Both the position numbers and the translations under genes were made by a program. Shown here one piece after another: positions 58,220 to 64,000 of a DNA stretch of 64,000 nucleotides. The notes beneath the pieces were generated by a model. That model saw only the letters and a program-made list of their open reading frames with translations, was not told where the DNA came from and did not search any database. Each line of letters starts with the position of its first letter. Positions within the stretch are counted from its first letter, which is position 1. The DNA is from Thermoactinomyces intermedius (GTDB lineage Bacteria; Bacillota; Bacilli; Thermoactinomycetales; Thermoactinomycetaceae): assembly GCF_016055025.1 (NCBI RefSeq), contig NZ_JAECVW010000001.1. One strand, 5' to 3'.

Positions 58220-59631
58220 TGGCGCCCGTGTACAACCCTCGAGAAAAATGGACTCCCCGGCAAATTGTTGCAGAATTGGATAAGTACATCATCGGGCAGA
58301 ATGAAGCAAAACGCGCCGTTGCGATCGCTCTTCGAAACCGTTACCGCCGCACGCTGTTGCCGGATGAACTGAAAGAGGAAGTGGTTCCCAAAAACATTTT
58401 GATGATCGGTCCGACAGGGGTGGGAAAAACAGAGATTGCCCGCAGGCTGGCGAAGCTGGTCGGTGCACCTTTCGTCAAACTGGAAGCCACCAAATTCACC
58501 GAAGTGGGTTATGTCGGCCGGGATGTGGAATCCATGGTCCGTGATTTGGTGGAGACCGGGGTTCGCATGGTGAAAAAAGAAAAGTTGGAAAGCGTGAAGG
58601 ATGAGGCGCGCGCCATGGCTAATGACCGGATTGTCGAAATTCTGGCCCCCGGCAAAAAGGCCGCACCAACTTTTAAAAATCCGATTGAGTTTCTGTTCCA
58701 GCAAAATCAATCCTCCCCTCCGGCCAGTCAGACGCAACAGGATGAAAGCAAGCTGAAAGAAGACCGGCGAATCTTAAAAGAGAAGTTATTGCGCGGAGAA
58801 CTGGAGGATCGCGTGATCGAAATCGAAGTGGAAGAGCAGGCTCCGGCCATGTTTGACATGTTTGCCGGAACCGGCGTCGAACAAATGGGAATGAACATGC
58901 AGGAGATGCTCGGGCATTTGATGCCGAAGAAAACCAAAAAGCGGAGAGTCACCGTGAAAGAGGCCCGCGAAATATTAACCCAGCAGGAAGGGCAAAAATT
59001 AATCGACATGGACCAGGTCACCCAGGAAGCTCTGGAAAGGGTGGAACAATCGGGGATCATCTTTTTGGATGAAATCGATAAAGTGGCCGGGAAGGACGGA
59101 CATGGCCCGGATGTCTCCCGGGAAGGGGTGCAGCGCGATATTTTGCCGATCGTGGAAGGCTCGACGGTGATGACCAAATACGGGCCGGTGAAAACCGATC
59201 ACATTTTGTTTATCGCTGCCGGGGCATTTCATGTGTCCAAACCGTCGGATCTGATTCCCGAACTTCAAGGCCGCTTTCCGATCCGTGTCGAACTGAGTGA
59301 TTTGACGGCCGATGATTTTGTAAGGATTTTAACCGAGCCCAAAAGCGCGCTGATCAAACAGTACACGGCGTTGTTGGAAACAGAGGGCATCCAGGTGACC
59401 TTCACCGATGAAGCTATCCGCGAGATTGCCCGCTTGTCGGCGGAAGTGAACAGCGCGACGGAAAATATCGGTGCCCGCCGCCTCCATACGGTTTTGGAGC
59501 GGTTGCTGGAGGAATTGTCCTTTGAGGCGCCTGAGATCGGAGCCGGTGAAATCAAGATCACACCGGAATATGTGAGAGAACGATTGCAAGATATAGTGAA
59601 AGACCGTGATTTGAGCCAGTATATATTATAA
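58219..59631 (+). CDS. hslU: ATP-dependent protease ATPase subunit HslU (ClpY/CodX)
   Basis: HslU is the AAA+ unfoldase of HslVU. Walker A: LMIGPTGVGKTEIARRLAKL; Walker B: SGIIFLDEIDKVAGKDG; sensor region LQGRFPIRVELSDLTADDFV; the C-terminal end DRDLSQYIL inserts into HslV. The I domain (~110-240) is visible as charged sequence. Two ATGs (58216 and 58219) follow GAGGAGG; the second is better spaced. In Bacillus codY and a large flagellar block follow; here rpsB follows directly. Confidence 0.97.
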   Translation: MAPVYNPREKWTPRQIVAELDKYIIGQNEAKRAVAIALRNRYRRTLLPDELKEEVVPKNILMIGPTGVGKTEIARRLAKLVGAPFVKLEATKFTEVGYVGRDVESMVRDLVETGVRMVKKEKLESVKDEARAMANDRIVEILAPGKKAAPTFKNPIEFLFQQNQSSPPASQTQQDESKLKEDRRILKEKLLRGELEDRVIEIEVEEQAPAMFDMFAGTGVEQMGMNMQEMLGHLMPKKTKKRRVTVKEAREILTQQEGQKLIDMDQVTQEALERVEQSGIIFLDEIDKVAGKDGHGPDVSREGVQRDILPIVEGSTVMTKYGPVKTDHILFIAAGAFHVSKPSDLIPELQGRFPIRVELSDLTADDFVRILTEPKSALIKQYTALLETEGIQVTFTDEAIREIARLSAEVNSATENIGARRLHTVLERLLEELSFEAPEIGAGEIKITPEYVRERLQDIVKDRDLSQYIL

Positions 59632-59682
59632 AGAAGGAAATTCGGCGTTTTTTTCGAATTGACGTTTCACGGGAGTTTTTTC

Positions 59683-59712
59683 TTGCGAGGGCTTTAATGA
59701 ATATGGTATATT
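59683..59712 (+). promoter_or_regulatory. Promoter of rpsB-tsf
   Basis: TTGCGA (59683-59688) and an extended -10 TGGTATATT (TATATT 59707-59712) with 18-base spacing. The ~105-base leader that follows contains GTGTAAAACACAC and other inverted sequence; an S2 autoregulatory leader is expected but I cannot draw it securely. Confidence 0.6.
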
Positions 59713-59824
59713 CATCAATGGTGTAAAACACACGTCAAGGAAAGCAGGCAGTGGTGCCATGGGAAAATTGGTTTCTGCTTGCGATGACTTTGGCGGAGGA
59801 ATAACCAATAAGGAGGATTTTTTA

Positions 59825-60553
59825 ATGGCAGTTGTATCAATGAAACAATTATTGGAAGCAGGGGTTCATTTCGGTCATCAAACACGTCGTTGGAACCCGA
59901 AAATGAAAAAGTACATTTTCACGGAACGTAACGGCATTTATATCATCGATTTGCAAAAAACCGTGAAAATGATGGAGCAGGCTTACAATTTCGTTCGTGA
60001 CCTGGCTGCAAATGACGGAAACATTTTGTTTGTCGGAACGAAAAAACAAGCACAAGAAGCCGTCAAAGAAGAAGCCACCCGTTCCAACATGTTTTATGTC
60101 AACCACCGTTGGTTGGGAGGAACCCTGACGAACTTCCAAACCATCCGCAAACGCATCGAACGTCTTCATGAATTGGAACGCATGGAAGAAGACGGCACCT
60201 TTGATGTATTGCCGAAAAAAGAAGTGGTTCTGCTGAAAAAAGAGCAGGCAAAATTGGAAAAATTCCTCGGCGGGATCAAATACATGAAAAAATTGCCGGA
60301 TGCCATCTTTGTGATTGATCCGCGCAAAGAACGGATTGCGGTTGCCGAAGCCCGCAAGTTGAACATCCCGATCATTGCCATTGTGGATACCAACTGTGAT
60401 CCGGATGAAATCGACTATGTCATTCCGGGGAACGACGATGCCATCCGTGCGGTTCGTCTCTTCACCGGAAAAATCGCCGATGCCATTCTGGAAGGAAAAC
60501 AAGGGGAGCAACAGCAACAAGAGCAACCGAGCGAAACCACAACAGCTTCCTGA
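59825..60553 (+). CDS. rpsB: 30S ribosomal protein S2
   Basis: S2 binds the 30S head-body junction and recruits S1. The 242-residue protein begins MAVVSMKQLLEAGVHFGHQT, then RRWNPKMKKYIFTERNGIYI, HRWLGGTLTNFQTIRKRIER, DTNCDPDEIDYVIPGNDDAI. The tail is Gln/Glu-rich (GKQGEQQQQEQPSE). AAGGAGG sets ATG 59825; the frame is open from 59759. A terminator-like hairpin follows before tsf. Confidence 0.98.
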   Translation: MAVVSMKQLLEAGVHFGHQTRRWNPKMKKYIFTERNGIYIIDLQKTVKMMEQAYNFVRDLAANDGNILFVGTKKQAQEAVKEEATRSNMFYVNHRWLGGTLTNFQTIRKRIERLHELERMEEDGTFDVLPKKEVVLLKKEQAKLEKFLGGIKYMKKLPDAIFVIDPRKERIAVAEARKLNIPIIAIVDTNCDPDEIDYVIPGNDDAIRAVRLFTGKIADAILEGKQGEQQQQEQPSETTTAS

Positions 60554-60563
60554 CCGGAAAATG

Positions 60564-60605
60564 AAGAGGGTGGCATGACGGGACTCATGCCGGCCCCCTC
60601 TTTTT
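60564..60605 (+). terminator. Hairpin terminator between rpsB and tsf
   Basis: AGAGGG...GGCATG and CATGCC...CCCTCTTTTT form a long stem with T residues. It may reduce tsf expression relative to rpsB, or be partly read through. Confidence 0.75.
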
Positions 60606-60635
60606 ATACGCTATATCAAAAAAGGAGGAGCATTC

Positions 60636-61289
60636 ATGGCAATCAGCGCACAACAAGTAAAAGAACTGCGTCAAAAAACAGGCGCGGGAATGATGGATTG
60701 TAAAAAAGCTTTAACCGAAACCAACGGAGACATGGAAAAAGCGATCGAATATCTCCGTGAGAAAGGTATCGCCAAAGCAGCCAAAAAATCAGACCGCATT
60801 GCAGCGGAAGGGATTGTTGAATCCTACATACATGCCGGAGGCCGGATCGGTGTTCTGGTGGAAGTAAACTGTGAAACCGATTTCGTTGCGAAAAACGAAG
60901 AGTTCAAAAGCTTTGTCCGGGATATCGCCATGCAAATTGCCGCAATGAATCCGCAATATGTTCGCAGTGAAGAAATTCCGGAAAGCGTTGTGGAAAAAGA
61001 ACGGGAAATTTTAAAACAACAAGCGCTTCAAGAAGGAAAACCGGAACACATTGTTGACAAAATGGTGGAAGGACGTTTGCAAAAACATTTCAAAGACATT
61101 TGCCTTTTGGATCAACCTTTTGTCAAAGACCCGGATAAAACCATCGATCAACTGGTGAAAGAAATGATCGCCAAGATCGGTGAAAACATCAATATCCGTC
61201 GTTTTGTCCGTTACGAAATGGGCGAGGGTCTCGAAAAACGTGAAGATAACTTTGCGGAAGAGGTTATGTCCCAAGTCAAGAAAGGTTGA
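60636..61289 (+). CDS. tsf: Elongation factor Ts (short form)
   Basis: EF-Ts exchanges GDP for GTP on EF-Tu. The 217-residue protein has the UBA-like start QQVKELRQKTGAGMMDCKKA and LTETNGDMEKAIEYLREKGI, the EF-Tu contact motif VLVEVNCETDFVAKNEEFKS and the end NIRRFVRYEMGEGLEKREDN. The usual Bacillus form has ~290 residues; here most of the second core subdomain is missing, as in the short form of Thermus and some thermophiles. AAAGGAGGAG precedes the ATG. The end is not a truncation, as the terminal helix is present. Confidence 0.95.
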   Translation: MAISAQQVKELRQKTGAGMMDCKKALTETNGDMEKAIEYLREKGIAKAAKKSDRIAAEGIVESYIHAGGRIGVLVEVNCETDFVAKNEEFKSFVRDIAMQIAAMNPQYVRSEEIPESVVEKEREILKQQALQEGKPEHIVDKMVEGRLQKHFKDICLLDQPFVKDPDKTIDQLVKEMIAKIGENINIRRFVRYEMGEGLEKREDNFAEEVMSQVKKG

Positions 61290-61297
61290 CAAATTAC

Positions 61298-61331
61298 ATG
61301 GGAACACGAACTTGGTGTTCCCATTTTTTTA
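61298..61331 (+). terminator. Terminator after tsf
   Basis: ATGGGAACAC and GTGTTCCCAT form a perfect ten-base stem followed by seven T residues. Confidence 0.9.
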
Positions 61332-61414
61332 GAAGTTCTTTGAACAAACTGGACAAGTTGTATGATTTGAAGGAAAATTCATCTATATTGATTTTGTACG
61401 AACGGAGGAAAACG

Positions 61415-62140
61415 ATGAGTACTCCCAAATATAAGCGAGTTATCTTAAAATTAAGTGGTGAAGCCTTGGCCGGAGACCGGGGTTATGGAATTGACGCAAA
61501 TGTGATCCAATCGCTGGCCAAACAAATCAAAGAAGTGGTTGAACTCGGTGTGGAAGTGGCTGTGGTTGTGGGAGGCGGCAATATTTGGCGCGGCATTCAG
61601 GGATCATCCCGCGGAATTGACCGTGCCACTGCCGATTACATGGGAATGCTTGCCACGGTGATGAACTCGTTGGCGTTGCAAGATGCGCTGGAAAGTATTG
61701 ATGTGCCGACCCGGGTGCAAACCGCCATTGAAATGCGGCAAGTCGCCGAGCCGTATATCCGCCGGCGTGCCATTCGCCACTTGGAAAAAGGCCGGGTTGT
61801 GATCTTTGCCGGCGGAAACGGCAATCCGTTTTTCTCGACGGATACGACCTCGGCGCTCAGAGCGGCTGAGATTGAAGCAGAAGTCATTTTGATGGCCAAA
61901 AACAATGTGGATGGCGTTTACACTGCAGATCCCAAGAAAGAGCCGACCGCCAAAAAATATGACACGCTGACTTATCTGGAAATCTTGAACAAAGGTTTGA
62001 AAGTAATGGATTCCACAGCTTCGTCCTTGTGTATGGATAACAACATTCCGCTCATTGTTTTTAATATCTCCGAAGAAGGAAACATTCGGCGCGTGCTTTT
62101 GGGAGAGCAAATCGGAACATTGGTAAAAGGGAGTGTGTAA
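61415..62140 (+). CDS. pyrH: UMP kinase
   Basis: PyrH phosphorylates UMP to UDP for pyrimidine nucleotide supply. The amino-acid-kinase-fold protein begins MSTPKYKRVILKLSGEALAG and carries VAVVVGGGNIWRGIQGSSRG, RATADYMGMLATVMNSLALQ, VIFAGGNGNPFFSTDTTSAL and MDNNIPLIVFNI. GGAGG sets ATG 61415 (241 residues); the frame opening at 61286 reads through the tsf terminator and is not used. frr starts four bases after the stop. Confidence 0.97.
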   Translation: MSTPKYKRVILKLSGEALAGDRGYGIDANVIQSLAKQIKEVVELGVEVAVVVGGGNIWRGIQGSSRGIDRATADYMGMLATVMNSLALQDALESIDVPTRVQTAIEMRQVAEPYIRRRAIRHLEKGRVVIFAGGNGNPFFSTDTTSALRAAEIEAEVILMAKNNVDGVYTADPKKEPTAKKYDTLTYLEILNKGLKVMDSTASSLCMDNNIPLIVFNISEEGNIRRVLLGEQIGTLVKGSV

Positions 62141-62144
62141 TCAT

Positions 62145-62699
62145 ATGGATGAAGTAAAAAAGCAAGCTCAGGAGAAGATGGAAAAGGCACTGCAAGTTTT
62201 AAAGAAAGATTTGATTTCGATTCGTGCCGGACGGGCCAACCCTTCGTTGTTGGATAAAGTGGTCGTGGAGTATTACGGTTCGGAAATGCCCGTCAACCAG
62301 GTCGCCAACATTTCCACTCCGGATCCCCGCACCTTGCTGATCCAACCGTGGGACAAATCGGTATTGCCCGAGATTGAACGCGGGATTTTAAAATCCGAGC
62401 TCGGGTTGAACCCCAACAATGACGGTTCCGTGATCCGTATCACCATCCCGGCTTTGACGGAAGAACGGCGCAACGAATTGGTAAAACTGGTCCGGAAAAC
62501 CGGCGAAGATGCCAAAGTGGCGATTCGCAACATCCGTCGTGATGCCAACGACACATTGAAAAAGATGGAGAAAAACGGGGAGATTCCGGAAGACACCCTG
62601 CGCCGCGGCCAGGATGAAGTCCAAAAGCTGACGGATCAATACATCAAAAAAGTGGATGATGTGGTTGCGGACAAAGAGAAAGAAATTCTGGAAATCTGA
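62145..62699 (+). CDS. frr: Ribosome recycling factor
   Basis: RRF, with EF-G, splits post-termination ribosomes. The 184-residue protein has the three-helix bundle and hinge: KMEKALQVLKKDLISIRAGR, ANPSLLDKVVVEYYGSEMPV, NQVANISTPDPRTLLIQPWD, IPALTEERRNELVKLVRKTG. GGGAGTG precedes ATG 62145. It forms a unit with pyrH, closed by the following terminator. Confidence 0.98.
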   Translation: MDEVKKQAQEKMEKALQVLKKDLISIRAGRANPSLLDKVVVEYYGSEMPVNQVANISTPDPRTLLIQPWDKSVLPEIERGILKSELGLNPNNDGSVIRITIPALTEERRNELVKLVRKTGEDAKVAIRNIRRDANDTLKKMEKNGEIPEDTLRRGQDEVQKLTDQYIKKVDDVVADKEKEILEI

Positions 62700-62718
62700 G
62701 GAATGATCTCATCGGGTG

Positions 62719-62748
62719 AAAACCCCTTCTTTACAGAGGGGGTTTTCT
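62719..62748 (+). terminator. Terminator after frr
   Basis: AAAACCCC and GGGGTTTT pair across a 13-base loop, 20 bases past the frr stop; T residues follow. Confidence 0.75.
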
Positions 62749-62829
62749 GGCTAAATCAGGAAATTGTTGGAGGAAAAAGGTTGATTCGTACCTAAGATAT
62801 TTTGAGACCTATTTGCGGAGGAATGTTCT

Positions 62830-63612
62830 ATGATCAAATCCATGAAGCGTTTGATGGGATCCATGGGGAACGATACATCATCCGCCGAAGATTTGTTAGA
62901 AAAGATCAAAAAAGCGCCCATGCCCAAGCATGTGGCGATTATCACCGACGGAAACGGACGTTGGGCCAAAAAAAGGGGAATGCCTCGCACGGCCGGTCAT
63001 GCCGCGGGAATGAAACGGATCCGTGAAATTATCCGGGCCGCCGATGATTTGGGGATTGAAGTGTTAACCTTTTACTCCTTCTCAACGGAAAACTGGAAAA
63101 GACCCAAAGACGAAGTGGAGTATCTGATGAAGCTGCCCATGGAGTTTTTGAAAACCGATTTGCAAGAGTTGATGAAGCGAAACGTCAAGGTCCGGATTTT
63201 GGGCGGGATCAGCAGGACACCGGATTACACGCAAAAAGCGTTGATGGAGTTTCAGGAAAAAACCAAAGACAATACCGGCTTGATACTGAATTTTGCCATT
63301 AACTACGGGGCAAGAAGCGAGATTATAGAGGCTGTTCACCGGATTATAGAAGACATTGAAAATGGTCATATTGATAAAGGAGAAGTCAACGAAGAGCTGA
63401 TGAGTGAGTATTTGTTGACCAAAGGATTGCCAGATCCCGATCTGGTCATCCGGACAAGTGGTGAAATACGGGTGAGCAACTTCTTGTTGTGGCAACTTGC
63501 GTACAGTGAGTTGTGGTTTACGGATGTGTTGTGGCCTGATTTCTCGTCGGAATGTTTTTACCAGGCGATCGAAGATTTCCAGCATCGTTCAAGACGCTTT
63601 GGGGCGGTGTAA
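62830..63612 (+). CDS. uppS: Undecaprenyl pyrophosphate synthase
   Basis: UppS makes the C55 lipid carrier for cell-wall building blocks. The catalytic Asp is in HVAIITDGNGRWAKKRGMPR; further motifs are GHAAGMKRIREIIRAADDLG, LTFYSFSTENWKRPKDEVEY, NFAINYGARSEIIEAVHRII and DLVIRTSGEIRVSNFLLWQL. GCGGAGGA precedes ATG 62830. 260 residues, typical. cdsA follows after 19 bases. Confidence 0.98.
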   Translation: MIKSMKRLMGSMGNDTSSAEDLLEKIKKAPMPKHVAIITDGNGRWAKKRGMPRTAGHAAGMKRIREIIRAADDLGIEVLTFYSFSTENWKRPKDEVEYLMKLPMEFLKTDLQELMKRNVKVRILGGISRTPDYTQKALMEFQEKTKDNTGLILNFAINYGARSEIIEAVHRIIEDIENGHIDKGEVNEELMSEYLLTKGLPDPDLVIRTSGEIRVSNFLLWQLAYSELWFTDVLWPDFSSECFYQAIEDFQHRSRRFGAV

Positions 63613-63631
63613 ATAGACAGGGGAAATAGCG

Positions 63632-64000
63632 ATGAAACAGAGAATTATTACAGGTACATTGGGCGCTGTGATTTTTCTGGGATTGATGAGCCAAGCCTGG
63701 TTATATACAATTTGCTTGTTTGTTTTGGGAATTGTGGCCTTTATTGAATATGCAAAAATGAAAAACATTTCGCTTCGCACCCCGCAAATTTTTATCGGGG
63801 TTGCTGTGATCTTGATGGTGTTTTTGAGTGTGCTTGCCAATCAACCCAACTTCTCCGGATTTTCTTTTTTGCAAGGAACCACACCGGTCATCCTGGGGCT
63901 GATTCTGTATTTTTTGTGGATGGTCTTCAGCCGGAACCAATTTGATCTGTTTCAAATGGCTTATTTGTTTGTGGGTGCCATATACATAGGATATGGATTT
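63632..64000 (+). CDS. cdsA: Phosphatidate cytidylyltransferase CdsA (3' end outside window)
   Basis: CdsA makes CDP-diacylglycerol for phospholipid synthesis. The first 123 codons are present: KQRIITGTLGAVIFLGLMSQ, then several membrane segments (AWLYTICLFVLGIVAFIEYA, IFIGVAVILMVFLSVLAN, VILGLILYFLWMVF). The CdsA signature lies further downstream, outside the window. Identity rests on the N-terminal start and on the standard uppS-cdsA order. AGGGGAA precedes the ATG. Confidence 0.9.
   Translation, partial: MKQRIITGTLGAVIFLGLMSQAWLYTICLFVLGIVAFIEYAKMKNISLRTPQIFIGVAVILMVFLSVLANQPNFSGFSFLQGTTPVILGLILYFLWMVFSRNQFDLFQMAYLFVGAIYIGYGF

Noticed and set aside
1..64000. tRNA, rRNA, tmRNA, 6S or SRP RNA genes
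   Set aside because: No cloverleaf ends (CCA context) or conserved cores noticed; a covariance search would be needed to exclude them fully.

Overview
The window is a chromosomal segment of a spore-forming member of the Bacilli (phylum Bacillota). The backbone order smc-ftsY-ylxM-ffh-rpsP-khpA-rimM-trmD-rplS-sip-rbgA-rnhB-yraN ... sucCD-dprA-topA-trmFO-hslVU-rpsB-tsf-pyrH-frr-uppS-cdsA is the Bacillus-type housekeeping order. Spo0M, a YqzM-like peptide and a cortex-type amidase without signal peptide point to sporulation. There is no flagellar/chemotaxis block and no codY between hslU and rpsB, and xerC is missing between trmFO and hslV. A non-motile, possibly thermophilic lineage such as Thermoactinomycetaceae would fit, but the lineage is inference.

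Layout. (1) 1-9 kb: secretion (FtsY, Ffh, signal peptidase), ribosome and translation genes, mostly tightly spaced or overlapping. (2) 9-11.4 kb: ilvA, a Cys/His-rich repeat protein and a frameshifted membrane-protein gene. (3) 11.4-21.3 kb: an A+T-richer accessory island. It carries two inverted polymorphic-toxin cassettes that share a secreted, Trp-rich and Gly-rich N-terminal platform but carry different nuclease tips (a restriction-endonuclease-fold tip and an Endonuclease_NS-type tip), each followed by its own immunity gene. Around them lie a direct repeat of more than 1 kb (XRE regulator plus the 3' end of comM/yifB plus a toxin-tail relic), orphan immunity genes and a leftover CRISPR mini-array without cas genes. 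(4) 21.3-29.2 kb: a truncated MFS gene, small membrane and zinc-ribbon proteins, a thermonuclease lipoprotein, Spo0M, an amidase, a dicarboxylate carrier, and an R2lox oxidase with an iron alcohol dehydrogenase. (5) 29.4-35.6 kb: pyruvate carboxylase, then proBA under a proline T-box with a readable CCC specifier. (6) 35.6-47.7 kb: transporters, a beta-helix protein, a diacylglycerol-glucosyltransferase-like enzyme, a TolB-like propeller, HemZ and NhaC. (7) 47.9-49.5 kb: a five-gene cluster of small proteins, three of them Arg-rich with a shared beta-strand tail; probably structural spore or surface proteins and, to my knowledge, undescribed. (8) 50.3-64 kb: the backbone resumes.

The yraN-(comM)-sucCD-dprA part of the backbone appears to be split by about 41 kb of other genes; comM itself survives only as two copies of its last ~160 codons inside the toxin island. 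The two most unusual regions are the toxin island and the Arg-rich cluster. All family names come from reading sequence motifs; no database search was possible.
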